64,000 nt of DNA. Source: CBDBCU01 sp965242615. GTDB taxonomy: Bacteria > Chloroflexota > Dehalococcoidia > Lucifugimonadales > UBA3495. The position numbers were made by a program, and so were the translations under genes. The stretch is from positions 434,001-498,000 of the forward strand of contig CBDESR010000004.1 of the NCBI GenBank assembly GCA_965242615.1, written 5' to 3'. The notes beneath the pieces were generated by a model. It saw nothing but the letters and a program-made list of their open reading frames with translations. It did not search any database and was not told the DNA's origin. Shown one piece after another: positions 15,903-24,997 of the stretch; the first letter of the stretch is position 1, and each line of letters opens with the position of its first letter.

Positions 15903-16916
15903 ATGATTGCCAAGCAGTTCTACGTTGCCTTGCTGATTCTACCCTTCATATTGCTTTCCGTTACCGGGTGTGTCCAACCTGCTCCTACTGCAACGCCGGA
16001 TATTCCGGCTACGGTAGCCGCAGCAGTAGCTACTTTGCCGATGGCAACGCCAGACATCCCGGCGACGGTGACTGCGGCGGTAGTAGCTGCTTTACCAACT
16101 GCAACCTTGGCACCTACAGCAACGCCTATTCCCACGCCTACCCCCTTCCCTACTCCGACCGCATCGCCTCCCCCTACAGCTACGCCAAGGCCGGTACCCA
16201 CTAATACCCCTACGCCCCGTCCTACTCCGACCCCCACTCAAGTACCGGTACCCGCCATTTCCCCGAATGCTCACTTGAGCAGTTATAGTCACCTGAATAC
16301 CATATCTTTGGGGGTCGCGGGACAAGAGGAGTCCATCTTGAGCCTCATTTCTAAAGGTGAATTCGAGTCACCCGACCGATTCAGTTGCAAATCTACCGCT
16401 ACTCTCGGAGAGCTGACTTTTCCGGGATCAGAAGTCGTGGTGGTCGGAAATAAGGCTTGGATTAGAGAGGATGAAGGCTTTCTATTTCGCTCTACCACCG
16501 TTTCCGCTACGGATGTTGTGGATGCCTTGGAAACCTGTGCGGCATATCCTGCTTTCTGGGAAGGTTTTGATACTTCCATCTGGAGGCAAGTCGAGGGAGT
16601 GCCAGAGGAAGTTAACGGTGTACCTGCTTTACGCTACGACTTTGCAGATTTCATAGACGCTCTAGATGCGTCTGGGTTTAATATACCGGTCGACAACGAT
16701 GCGACCATTAGTGAATTCACTATCTGGCTCGCCCAAGATGGTGAATGGCCGGTATTAACGAGAGTGAGCTTCGACCTGTCTCCTGGACAGCTCTCCGATA
16801 TTTTTGGCGCACAGGGTCCCGTATTGCCAGACGACCAAGGAGGCGTGATAAAAATGCGTATAGAAATATCCGGCATCAACGACCCGGCAATACAGATAGA
16901 CCCGCCGGGAAATTAA
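15903..16916 (+). CDS. Secreted lipoprotein with Thr/Pro-rich linker, LppX/LprG-like
   Basis: A 337-residue lipoprotein. The N-terminal hydrophobic segment ends in a lipobox (LSVTGC, Cys23). A Thr-Pro-Ala linker follows (about 25-118, many PTATP repeats), typical of surface-tethered proteins. The globular part (about 120-330) has SPDRFSCKSTATLG, VVVVGNKAWI and PALRYDF, the pattern of LppX_LprAFG/LolA-like folds that bind lipid chains. Its base composition is less G-rich than neighbouring genes. Role in lipid or glycolipid transport is a family inference. GAGAGGAAAATC lies before the ATG. Confidence 0.82.
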   Translation: MIAKQFYVALLILPFILLSVTGCVQPAPTATPDIPATVAAAVATLPMATPDIPATVTAAVVAALPTATLAPTATPIPTPTPFPTPTASPPPTATPRPVPTNTPTPRPTPTPTQVPVPAISPNAHLSSYSHLNTISLGVAGQEESILSLISKGEFESPDRFSCKSTATLGELTFPGSEVVVVGNKAWIREDEGFLFRSTTVSATDVVDALETCAAYPAFWEGFDTSIWRQVEGVPEEVNGVPALRYDFADFIDALDASGFNIPVDNDATISEFTIWLAQDGEWPVLTRVSFDLSPGQLSDIFGAQGPVLPDDQGGVIKMRIEISGINDPAIQIDPPGN

Positions 16917-16929
16917 AAAGGCTGGTCGG

Positions 16930-17586
16930 TTAGACGGGCCACTGTTCCATTTGGTAAGCCATATCCCAGAAGAGGTATTCGTAGCGGCTGCTGGTGAGGA
17001 AAGCCTGGCGCATGGCGGCTAGTTCTGGGGGGCCGGCTTGGGCGGCGGCGGTGTCGACGAAGCCGCGCCAAGCGTTGACGCTGTCCTGGAGGAAGCCGGC
17101 GACATAGAAGGCCGTCCATTGGCTATAGAGGGGATGTTCGGAGGGGCCGATTTCGTCTTTGAGTTGGTGGTAAGTCCAGGGGCAAGGCAACAGGGCGGCG
17201 GCGGTGGGGCCGATGCCGTGTTGGGATGCCGTAACCAGCATATGGTTGACGTAAGCGGTGTTGGTGGGGGAGCGGCCGCTGGAGGGGAGGTCGGCGAGGG
17301 AGACGCCGGCGGCGGTAAGGAGTTGGTGATGGAGGGGACGCTCGACCGGGGTGAGGACGCGGTGGGAGAGTTCCTCGAGGGTTTGCGAGTCGGGGGCTTT
17401 GGCCAGGGCGGTGGCGACGGTGCGGGCAAAGCCTTCGAGATAGAGGTAGTCCTGGGTCAGGTAGTAGCGGAACTTTTCCGGGGGGAGAGTGCCATCTTTG
17501 ATTTCCCGCAGGAAAGGATGGGCGAAAATCTGCCGCCAGATGGGTTGGGCTTCGGCTTGCAGTTGGTCGCTGAAACTTTCGGGCAT
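16930..17586 (-). CDS. tenA: TenA-family thiamine-salvage hydrolase
   Basis: A 218-residue all-helical TenA protein (aminopyrimidine aminohydrolase, thiaminase II). The catalytic Cys is Cys135 in LLPCPWTYH, the same number as in Bacillus TenA. FRYYLTQDYLYLEGFAR and the C-terminal Glu (YEYLFWDMAYQME) are the other family marks. It recovers the pyrimidine half of thiamine from degraded vitamin. That suits a region with four TPP enzymes, though it is not in an operon with them. GGAG stands eight nt before the ATG. It is convergent with the lipoprotein gene, 13 nt away. No TPP riboswitch was seen. Confidence 0.92.
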   Translation of the reverse strand: MPESFSDQLQAEAQPIWRQIFAHPFLREIKDGTLPPEKFRYYLTQDYLYLEGFARTVATALAKAPDSQTLEELSHRVLTPVERPLHHQLLTAAGVSLADLPSSGRSPTNTAYVNHMLVTASQHGIGPTAAALLPCPWTYHQLKDEIGPSEHPLYSQWTAFYVAGFLQDSVNAWRGFVDTAAAQAGPPELAAMRQAFLTSSRYEYLFWDMAYQMEQWPV

Positions 17587-17614
17587 AGTTGACGCTCCGG
17601 CAAGGGAAGGAGGT

Positions 17615-18517
17615 TCAGGTCAAGGGGCTGGGGACGGTTATTTGGGCGACGCCGTCAAGGGCGCGCTCGCCCCGTTGATTGGAAAGCCACAGTTGCAAGT
17701 GGTGGTGAATTCGGTTGTCGGCAGCGGTTTCCTGCCGGGTGGTTACAGCTTGGGCGGTCAGGGTATCCCCGGCGTAGATGGGGCGGAGGTAGTGGACGGC
17801 AAGCTGTCCGCCCTGGCGGAAGTCGGGGCCAAAGCGGCGGTCGAGGAGTTCGTGGAGGTAGGCTAATCCTAGCTCGGCGGGGGCAACGGTTGTGGTCAAG
17901 CCCATTTCGCGGGACAAGGCGGCGCCGGCGTGGATGCCGGAGGACGGGGCGGCAGGATGGTCGGCGGTGGCGGCGGGCAAGAGGGAGCGGATGGCGGCGG
18001 TGAAGGATTCGATAGTTTCCTCGGTAACCGGCTTGGTCAGGGGCGGCAGGGTTTCTAGTTGAGCGGCGTGGCGGCCGCGTTGGGGGCGGCGGCCCTGGCG
18101 TTGGGGGCCGCGGCCGGGGCTGAATTGGTAGGTTTGTTCACTGCGGAGGATTTCGGTACCGATTTCGTCGACGGCAAAAGTGGCTACGGTCAGCTGGTCG
18201 AGGCCGCGGTCTTGGCTGATGGCGCGCACCCAACCGGTGGTTTGGAGGCGGCGTTCCGGCTGGGGGGGACGGAGGTAATGGTCGGCGCGGTGGATACCGA
18301 TGGCGGCGGCGGTCAGGGCGGGGCCGTATTTGCGGGTCAGCACGGCGATGCCGTCGGAGAGGGCAAGGTTGGGGTAGGCGGCGGCCGGGTAGGCTACCGA
18401 TTCCCGGAAAGCCTGCAAGTTGGCGGGGGTTACCGTATATTCGAGGTGGCCCAACTGCGCGCCAATGGGTATCCGGTGGAGCGGCCGGCTTTCCCCGGTC
18501 ATGGGGCTTTTCCGCAT
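17615..18517 (-). CDS. Double hot-dog (MaoC-like) protein
   Basis: A 300-residue protein with two apparent hot-dog folds. The first spans about 1-135 (GIHRADHYLRPPQPERRLQTTGWV, TEILRSEQTYQFSP). The second spans about 160-300 (PSSGIHAGAALSREMGL, DFRQGGQLAVHYLRPIYAGDTLTAQAV). The PIYAGDTL turn is typical of MaoC-like hydratases and thioesterases, which act on acyl-CoA thioesters. The usual catalytic Asp-His of hydratase 2 is not clear, so hydratase activity is uncertain. The ATG follows the TPR-gene stop directly (TGAATG), so the two are translationally coupled. Confidence 0.72.
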   Translation of the reverse strand: MRKSPMTGESRPLHRIPIGAQLGHLEYTVTPANLQAFRESVAYPAAAYPNLALSDGIAVLTRKYGPALTAAAIGIHRADHYLRPPQPERRLQTTGWVRAISQDRGLDQLTVATFAVDEIGTEILRSEQTYQFSPGRGPQRQGRRPQRGRHAAQLETLPPLTKPVTEETIESFTAAIRSLLPAATADHPAAPSSGIHAGAALSREMGLTTTVAPAELGLAYLHELLDRRFGPDFRQGGQLAVHYLRPIYAGDTLTAQAVTTRQETAADNRIHHHLQLWLSNQRGERALDGVAQITVPSPLT

Positions 18518-19522
18518 TCAGTAATCATAGTCATCCATGGCGGGGTCGTGGCCGGTCATTTCCCGGTAGCGATCGAGGTCAGCGGCGGCGGCGATGGGGT
18601 TACCCAATTCCCAATGGACATTGGAGCGCACGCGGTAGCCCATTGCCAAGCGATCATCCCATTCCAAAGCCCGGTTCAAGTCCAGCAGGGCGTCGGAGTA
18701 TTCCCGGGCGTAGTTGTGGGCAATGCCGCGGTTGAGGTAGAGATGGGGCGTTTCTTTTCCGTACTGCAAGGCGCGGTTGAAGCTGTTGATGGCGTCGGCG
18801 GAGAGGCGGGGGAGGTGACGCTGCAAGCCGATTTCAATTACTTCGGCGCACTGGTGGGTGAGGGCGATGCCGCGGTTGTACCAGATGTCGGCGGATTCGG
18901 GGACGGCGACGAGGGCTTTGTCGTATTCGAGTTGGGCGGAGCAGGGCAAGCCGTCCGCGAGGTTCATATTGCCGAGGAAGTAGCGGGTGCTGGGATGGTA
19001 GGGGTCGATGTCTAACGCCGCGTAGTAGCTTTGCAAGCCCTCTTTCCACTGTTGGGTCTGCCAGTAAGCACGCCCCATATTGTAGTAGGCGTTGGCGTGG
19101 GCGGGGTTCAGGCTGACGCATTCCTGGAAGTCGGCGATGGCGGCGGCATAGTCGCGCAAGTGGGCGTGAACGATGCCGCGGGCGTAGTAGAAGTCGGCGT
19201 CCTCGGGTTCGAGTTCGATGGCGCGGTCGTAGTCCTGCCGGGCCTGGGGATAGTCCTCGAGTTCGCGATGGGCGACGCCGCGGGCGTAGAAGGCTACCGG
19301 GTAGTCGGGTTCGGCGGCGATGGCGGCGGTGTAGTCGGCAACGGCTTGGGAGAGGTTGCCGGCGCGACGGTTAGCCATTCCCCGGTAGTACCAAGCGGGG
19401 GCAAAGTCGGGGTTGTCGTCCAAGGCCCGGTCGAAGTTGGCCAAGGCGGCAAACCAGTTGCCTTGCTGCAATGCAAGCTGGCCGCGGGCAATGTAGTCAA
19501 ACTCATCGAGAGTATCAGGCAT
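18518..19522 (-). CDS. TPR-repeat protein
   Basis: A 334-residue protein made almost wholly of tetratricopeptide repeats, eight or nine of about 34 residues (for example FAPAWYYRGMANRRAGNLSQ, DADFYYARGIVHAHLRDY, HLYLNRGIAHNYAREY). There is no signal peptide or membrane span, so it is a cytoplasmic scaffold. It overlaps no gene but abuts the hot-dog gene, with which it forms an operon. The binding partner is unknown. Confidence 0.92.
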   Translation of the reverse strand: MPDTLDEFDYIARGQLALQQGNWFAALANFDRALDDNPDFAPAWYYRGMANRRAGNLSQAVADYTAAIAAEPDYPVAFYARGVAHRELEDYPQARQDYDRAIELEPEDADFYYARGIVHAHLRDYAAAIADFQECVSLNPAHANAYYNMGRAYWQTQQWKEGLQSYYAALDIDPYHPSTRYFLGNMNLADGLPCSAQLEYDKALVAVPESADIWYNRGIALTHQCAEVIEIGLQRHLPRLSADAINSFNRALQYGKETPHLYLNRGIAHNYAREYSDALLDLNRALEWDDRLAMGYRVRSNVHWELGNPIAAAADLDRYREMTGHDPAMDDYDY

Positions 19523-19578
19523 AGTTTTCCCTCAAAACCCGGGCAGCGGCAGTGCGGCCGCTTTCGGGGCTAGATAAA

Positions 19579-20058
19579 TCAGCCGGCGGCCGGCGGCGGC
19601 GCAAACTCCAGTTCATACAGGTCGTAGTTGGAGGGGGACATTCCCAAGTTGACATAAACCTGTTGGGCGGCGCGGTTGTCCCGGTCAACATAGAGGCGGA
19701 GGCCGCAGACATTGCCGGCGGCCAGGGCGTCTTGCCGGACTTGTTGTTCCAAGGCGCGGTAGATGCCGCGGCGGCGGAATTCGGGGGAGACATAGACGCT
19801 TTGGATCCACCAGAACCAAGCGTTGCGCCAGTCGCTCCATTCGGTGGTGATGAGCAACTGGCCGGCGGGGCAGGCGTCGATTTCGGCGACCAGATAAAAG
19901 CCGCGGACGGGATCATCGAGAACGGCTTGGACGCCCCGGCGCAGGGTAGCCGCCGCCAGGGTCTTGTTTTCGGTTTCGGAGGCCATTGCCGCGTTAAATT
20001 GGGTCAGGGTATCCAGGTCGGCGGCTAGGGCGCGGCGTACTGTGATTTGCGGGTTCAA
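19579..20058 (-). CDS. GNAT-family N-acetyltransferase
   Basis: About 159 residues with the GNAT acetyl-CoA motif (VYVSPEFRRRGIYRALEQQV) and a following LYVDRDNRAAQQVYVNLGM helix, where the Tyr acts as the general acid. An N-terminal ITVRRALAADLDTLTQFN strand-helix is typical. The start is uncertain: TTG at 20058 best fits the fold, while an ATG at 20124 would overlap the SDR gene and add unrelated sequence. The acetyl acceptor is unknown. Confidence 0.85.
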   Translation of the reverse strand: MNPQITVRRALAADLDTLTQFNAAMASETENKTLAAATLRRGVQAVLDDPVRGFYLVAEIDACPAGQLLITTEWSDWRNAWFWWIQSVYVSPEFRRRGIYRALEQQVRQDALAAGNVCGLRLYVDRDNRAAQQVYVNLGMSPSNYDLYELEFAPPPAAG

Positions 20059-20101
20059 GGTATCTGCTCGACTTATAGCAGAGTTGGATGGGGATACCGA
20101 A

Positions 20102-20878
20102 CTAGATGGCGGTCCAGCCGCCATCGACGATTAGCAGGTGGCCGGTGGTGGCAGCAGCGGAGGGGCTGGCGAGATAGATGGCGGCGCCGACGAGTTCCTG
20201 GGGGGACATACGGCGGCCGAGGGGCATATTGGCTTGCAGGTCGGCTTCGAGTTCGGCGGCGGTACGGGTGTCGGCGGCGAGCAAGCCGGGGGTTTCCGTG
20301 GGGCCGGGGCCGATGGCGTTGACGGTGATGCCGTATTTAATCCACTCGAGGGCGAGGACGCGGGTAAGGTTGGCCAAGCCGGCTTTGCTGGCGCAGTAGG
20401 CGGCGCGGTTTGCGCCGGCGACCAGGGCGAGTTGGGAGGAGATGTTGATGATGCGGCCGCCGCCCTGGTCAATCATGGGGCGGGCGGCGGCTTGGGCGCA
20501 GAAAAAAGCGCCTTTCAGGTTGGTATCCAGCACGGCGTCCCAATCGGCTTCGGTAACTTCCAGAGCCGGGGCGCGGCGGCGGATGCCGGCGTTGTTGACG
20601 AGGATGTCGAGGCGGCCAAAATCGCGGACAACAGCGGATACGGTTTGCCGGATGTTGGGCAAGTCGAGGACGTCGAGGGGGTAGGCGCGGCTGGCTACGC
20701 CCTCGGACTGGATGCGTTCTACCGTTTCCCGGGCGCCGGGCAGCTGTTCCGGGACATCGGAGACGGCTATGTTGGCGCCGGCTTGGGCTAATCCGTAGGC
20801 CAAGGCGCTACCAATGCCGCGGCCGGAACCGGTGACGAGGGCGGTCATTCCGGCGAGGTTTAGTCCGGGGTAAGGCAC
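20102..20878 (-). CDS. Short-chain dehydrogenase/reductase, FabG-like
   Basis: A 258-residue classical SDR. Motifs in order: TGSGRGIG (nucleotide binding), LDVLDL, LVNNAGI, the catalytic Ser in ISSQLAL, YCASK (Tyr and Lys) and GPGPTETPG. The C-terminus is HLLIVDGGWTAI. The GTG at 20878 is selected because AGGAGAG lies eight nt upstream; the longer open frame overlaps the divergent amidohydrolase promoter region. It probably reduces or oxidises a 3-oxoacyl or sugar-acid substrate. Specificity is unclear. Confidence 0.9.
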   Translation of the reverse strand: MPYPGLNLAGMTALVTGSGRGIGSALAYGLAQAGANIAVSDVPEQLPGARETVERIQSEGVASRAYPLDVLDLPNIRQTVSAVVRDFGRLDILVNNAGIRRRAPALEVTEADWDAVLDTNLKGAFFCAQAAARPMIDQGGGRIINISSQLALVAGANRAAYCASKAGLANLTRVLALEWIKYGITVNAIGPGPTETPGLLAADTRTAAELEADLQANMPLGRRMSPQELVGAAIYLASPSAAATTGHLLIVDGGWTAI

Positions 20879-21038
20879 GGGGTACTCTCCTGGCGGCGTA
20901 TTGGCCGCGTTGCCATTATAGCAGAGGGCGGTTTGGGGAGTGCTGAGCTTGTCAAAGGGGCGGGGGATGCCTATTATGCCCGCAACGGGGAACGGATTAC
21001 GGGGGCTTTGCGCCGCTTTGGTTGGAAGGGGAAGGGTT

Positions 21039-22418
21039 ATGCCGGCAGCTACGCTGAAAATTGAGAATGCGCGGTTTATTCTTACGGTGGACCCGGGGCG
21101 GCGGATTATCGGGGATGGCTCGATTTTGATTGAGGGGCAGCGGATTGGGCGGGTGGGGAAGGCGGCGGAGTTGGCGGATGTTCCGGCGGAACGGGTGATT
21201 GACGCCGGGGAGATGGTGGTTACGCCGGGGTTCATCAATGGGCATCTGCATATCAGTTATGCCCATGCGGTGCGGGGTGTCTTTCCGGATGACTTGGGAG
21301 CGGATTATTTGCCTAATGTTTTCAAGCTGCAAGCGGCGATGACGGAGGAGGAGGAATACTATACTTCGTTGCTGGCGATTACCGAATTGCTGAAGTATGG
21401 GACTACTTGTTTTTTGGATCCGGGGAGTACCAAGGGGCTGGCGGCGTGTTGGCGGGCATATCGGGAAACGGGGTGCCGGATTATCGTGGGCTGGCAGGTT
21501 ACGGATAAGGCTAATCCGTTTAACCTGCCGGTGTATGGGACGGGGGAGGCGGTGGCGCGGATGGAGGGGGTTATTGGGGAGTATGACCGGCAGTTGGCGG
21601 GGCGGGTGCGGGCTTGGGCGATGCCGTTTGCGCCGGCTTTTGCCACGCCGGAACTGCTGCGGGAGGCGAAGGGGCTGGCGGACCGGTATGGAACCGGGAT
21701 GACGCTGCATTTTAATAACAGTCCGCAGTATGTTCAGGAATGTCTGAGGGACTACGGGATGCGACCGGCGCAGTATCTGGAGTCTTTGGGGGTGTTGGGA
21801 CCGAATTTGGTATTGGCGCACGGCTTGGGTATCGACCGGTTGGAGGTGGAGTGCATTGCCCGGAATGGTGCCAAGGTGATTATGTGTCCGCCGGCGGCAA
21901 TCAAGGGCGGGGCCGGGCTGACGCAGGAGGGGATGCTGCCGGAGTTGCTGGAAGCGGGGGCGACGGTGGGATTAGGGACGGACGCCGGCAACAACTCGAA
22001 CCTGCTGGAAACAATGCGGGCGATGTATCTGGCGGCGACGCTGTATAAGGATGCGCGGCAGGATGTGGGGATGATCGCGGCGGAGACGGCACTGGAGCTG
22101 GCGACGATCGGGGGGGCGAAAGCCTTGGGGCTGGAGGCGGAAATCGGCTCGATTGAGGAAGGGAAAAAGGCGGATTTGGTGTTGTTTGACACCCGGCGGC
22201 CGGAGTGGCGGGCGTTGTTTAACCCGGTCAATAATCTGGTGTATAGCGCGGATGGGCGGAGTGTGCATACGGTCATAGTGGACGGGCAGGTGCGGGTGGA
22301 GAATTACCAGCCGGTTTTTGTGGAGGAGGGGCGGTTGATAGACCGGGTGCAGAGTTTGGGGGAGGAATTGCTGGGGCGCACGGGGGTAGCGTTTCCGTCG
22401 CGGTGGCCGGTGGTGTGA
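21039..22418 (+). CDS. Amidohydrolase, chlorohydrolase/cytosine-deaminase-like
   Basis: A 459-residue metal-dependent hydrolase of the TrzA/AtzA-SsnA type. The HxH metal pair is in NGHLHIS after VTPGFI. Later ligands are His in LHFNNS, His in LAHGLGID and Asp in GTDAGNN. The C-terminal beta-sandwich ends with KKADLVLFDTRRP and VIVDGQVRVENYQPVF. These enzymes deaminate or dechlorinate N-heterocycles or hydrolyse guanidino groups. GGGGAAGGG precedes the ATG at 21039; upstream in-frame starts have no site. It is convergent with the acyl-CoA ligase with only one nt between them. Confidence 0.9.
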   Translation: MPAATLKIENARFILTVDPGRRIIGDGSILIEGQRIGRVGKAAELADVPAERVIDAGEMVVTPGFINGHLHISYAHAVRGVFPDDLGADYLPNVFKLQAAMTEEEEYYTSLLAITELLKYGTTCFLDPGSTKGLAACWRAYRETGCRIIVGWQVTDKANPFNLPVYGTGEAVARMEGVIGEYDRQLAGRVRAWAMPFAPAFATPELLREAKGLADRYGTGMTLHFNNSPQYVQECLRDYGMRPAQYLESLGVLGPNLVLAHGLGIDRLEVECIARNGAKVIMCPPAAIKGGAGLTQEGMLPELLEAGATVGLGTDAGNNSNLLETMRAMYLAATLYKDARQDVGMIAAETALELATIGGAKALGLEAEIGSIEEGKKADLVLFDTRRPEWRALFNPVNNLVYSADGRSVHTVIVDGQVRVENYQPVFVEEGRLIDRVQSLGEELLGRTGVAFPSRWPVV

Positions 22419-22419
22419 T

Positions 22420-24063
22420 TCAGCCGCCGTCAGCTACTTCGTCGCGCATTACCCGGCGCAGGACTTTGCCGGCGGCGCTGACGGGGAGTTCGTCGCGGAA
22501 GTCGATGATGCGGGGGATTTTGTAGTTGGCGAGGCGGGTTTGGCAGAAGTGGAGGATGTCCTGGCGGGCCGTTTCCGTATCGGGGAAGGTATGGCTGTCT
22601 TTGAGGGCGATAACGGCTTTGACGGTTTCGCCGCGGTAGTCATCAGGGATACCCAGGACGGCGGCGAGGCGGACGGCGGGGTGGCGGTAGAGGGTTTCCT
22701 CGACTTCCCGGGGCCAGACCTTGAAACCGGCGGCGTTAATGACGTCTTTTTTGCGGTCAACGATGTAGAAGTAGCCGCGGGCGTCCTGATAAGCGAGGTC
22801 GCCGGTGTAGAACCAGCCGCTGCGGAGGGCGGCGGCGGTTTCGTCGGGCTGATTCCAGTAGCCGCGCATTACTTGGGGGCCGCGCAAGACAAGTTCGCCG
22901 ATTTCGCCCGGGGGGAGTTCTTGGGTTCCGGTGTCGGCGTCGACGATGCGGGCAGCGGTATCCGGCAAGGGGAGGCCGATGGAGCCGGGTTCGGCGGCGT
23001 TGACCGGGTTGGCGTGGGTCAAGGGGGAGGTTTCGGTCAAGCCGTAGCCCTCAATCAGCACGGAACGACCGACGAGAGCGTCAAAGGATTCTTTGACGGC
23101 TTGGGGGAGCGGCGCGGCGCTGGTGCGGCTGGGGCAGAGGGAGGACAGGTCGTAATCGCTGACCCGTTCAGTGTTCAGGAGGGCGATATACATAGTGGGG
23201 ACGCCGAGGAAACGGGTGGCGCGGTAATCCTGAATGGCTTGCAATACCCGGTCGGCGTTAAAGCGGCGGAAGAGGAGGATGGTGGCGCCGGCGGCGATGG
23301 GGACGGACATTACGCCGGCGATGCCGCCAATGTGAAAGAGGGGCAAGGCGGCAACAAAGATCTCCTGGCCGGGTTGGTAGCCGAACCAGTCGCGGAACTG
23401 GATGGCGTTGGCGACCAGGTTGGCGTGGGTGAGCATACTGCCTTTGGGTATCCCGGTGGTGCCGCCGGTGTAGGGGAGCAGGGCTAAATCGCGGGACGGG
23501 TCGATTTCCGGGAAGTCTAGCAAGGGCGGATGGGACGCCAATAGGTGGTCCCAATGGTGAAGCGGAGCGTTGGCGTCGGCAAGGGTATCCCCGGTGATGA
23601 TAACTGGGGCAACGGCGGTTTGGGGCAGGATTTCTTTTGCGGTGGGGTAGCGGTCGGATTCGCAGAGGAGGGCTTTGGCGCCGGAGTCGTTGAGGTGGTA
23701 AGCCAGTTCCGGGGGCCGGTACATTACATTGCAGGGTACGGGGACGGCGCCGGCTTTGAGGATACCGTAGAAGCCGGCAATCAGTTCCGGGGAGTTTTGG
23801 AGATAGTAGGCGACCCGGTCGCCGGGGCGGATGCCCAAGTGGAGGAGGGCGGCGGCAAAGCGGGAGGATTGGTCGTCCAGCTGGCGGTAGGTTACCGTTG
23901 CGGGACAGCCGTCAGGGGTATCCGGGTAAATCAGGGCGGGCCGCTCCGGGTAACGGGCGGCGGATTCTTGCAAGAAACGGTACAAGGGTATCCGGGGATA
24001 GTCGAGATGGGCCGGGATACCCGGGGGATAGTGGTTCAGCCAGGGGCGCGGAATGGTGGACAT
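22420..24063 (-). CDS. Acyl-CoA ligase (AMP-forming)
   Basis: A 547-residue ANL-superfamily enzyme. Seen: phosphate loop YTGGTTGIPKGSM, GYGLTETSPL, hinge region GWFYTGDLAYQD then YIVDRKKDVI, and the C-terminal catalytic Lys in PVSAAGKVLRR. It activates a carboxylic acid (fatty or aromatic acid) to its CoA thioester via the adenylate. The ATG at 24063 has AAGGA upstream. It is 12 nt after the beta subunit gene of the second ferredoxin oxidoreductase, on the same strand, so it is the last gene of that operon. A link between CoA-acid activation and the oxidoreductase is likely but undefined. Confidence 0.92.
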   Translation of the reverse strand: MSTIPRPWLNHYPPGIPAHLDYPRIPLYRFLQESAARYPERPALIYPDTPDGCPATVTYRQLDDQSSRFAAALLHLGIRPGDRVAYYLQNSPELIAGFYGILKAGAVPVPCNVMYRPPELAYHLNDSGAKALLCESDRYPTAKEILPQTAVAPVIITGDTLADANAPLHHWDHLLASHPPLLDFPEIDPSRDLALLPYTGGTTGIPKGSMLTHANLVANAIQFRDWFGYQPGQEIFVAALPLFHIGGIAGVMSVPIAAGATILLFRRFNADRVLQAIQDYRATRFLGVPTMYIALLNTERVSDYDLSSLCPSRTSAAPLPQAVKESFDALVGRSVLIEGYGLTETSPLTHANPVNAAEPGSIGLPLPDTAARIVDADTGTQELPPGEIGELVLRGPQVMRGYWNQPDETAAALRSGWFYTGDLAYQDARGYFYIVDRKKDVINAAGFKVWPREVEETLYRHPAVRLAAVLGIPDDYRGETVKAVIALKDSHTFPDTETARQDILHFCQTRLANYKIPRIIDFRDELPVSAAGKVLRRVMRDEVADGG

Positions 24064-24075
24064 CGGCGGCAATCC

Positions 24076-24939
24076 TTACTCGGAGAACCCGGCGGCCAGT
24101 TTGACCATCATAGCGTCCAGGTCGGAGACATATTCCTCCATCTGAGCGATGCCCAATTCGTCGAGGTGGGCGTAGCGGCGTTGGGAGCCGACATAATCGC
24201 GCACGGTAGCGCGGCGGCGAATGTTCTGGCGTTGGAAAACGCCATCTTTCCATTCGTACAGGGGCCAGATACCGCTTTCCACAGCCAAGCGGGATACGGC
24301 GATGCCTTTGTTGTCGTCGTAGCCCCAAGAGGGGTTGCAGGGGGTCAGGATCTGGATGAAGGCGGGAAGGCGGGTGCAGGCGGCTTTGATTTTGCGCTCC
24401 AAATCCTGGGGGTGGGAAGTGGAGGCGGTGGCGACATATTCGGCGCCGCTGAACATGAGCATCAGGGTAAAGTGCTTGGGGTGGCGGAGTTTGCCGCCGG
24501 GGCGGACACTGGTGCGAGCCATAGGCGGGGTGCTGCCGGTGGCGTGGCTGCCGCTGGCGGCGTGGGCCTGATTGTCGCAGACGACGTGGAGGTATTTATA
24601 GCCCTGTTGGAAGCTGGTTGCCAAGTCCTCGAGGCCGAGGTCAACTTGGCCGTCGCCATCGATGACGACGATGGGGCGGTCGATGTCGCGGATTTTCATG
24701 GCGGTGAGCATCCCGGCGATGCCGCTGTCGTGGGTGCCGAGGCCGCTGCGCTGCAAGAAGTCGCGGCCGATGCCGCAGCCCTGGCCGAAGATGATGGGGT
24801 TTTCGTCTTTGAGGTGGTCAAAGACGATGTGCATTACCAAGCGGGTTGCCAGGTTTTCGGGGCAGCCGGGGCATTGGTTGGCGGTAACATTCATAAAGAC
24901 CCGCTGGTCTTGGGTCTCTTGAATCATTTTGATGGGCAT
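24076..24939 (-). CDS. 2-oxoacid:ferredoxin oxidoreductase-like, beta subunit (second cluster)
   Basis: A 287-residue TPP-binding beta subunit. The motif is VIDGDGQVDLG followed by the Asn in VVCDNQAH. The Cys pattern CPGCPENLA matches the proximal cluster, and a second Cys pair is seen in GQGCGIG and TPCNPSW. It differs strongly from the beta subunit at 12443, so this is not a recent duplicate. It is followed at 12 nt by the acyl-CoA ligase and preceded by its alpha subunit. The substrate is unknown. Confidence 0.88.
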   Translation of the reverse strand: MPIKMIQETQDQRVFMNVTANQCPGCPENLATRLVMHIVFDHLKDENPIIFGQGCGIGRDFLQRSGLGTHDSGIAGMLTAMKIRDIDRPIVVIDGDGQVDLGLEDLATSFQQGYKYLHVVCDNQAHAASGSHATGSTPPMARTSVRPGGKLRHPKHFTLMLMFSGAEYVATASTSHPQDLERKIKAACTRLPAFIQILTPCNPSWGYDDNKGIAVSRLAVESGIWPLYEWKDGVFQRQNIRRRATVRDYVGSQRRYAHLDELGIAQMEEYVSDLDAMMVKLAAGFSE

Positions 24940-24997
24940 AGTTGCTTCTCCCCAATGGAATTGCCGTTCAGGGCGGGGCGTTTCCGGCGCGGATGGT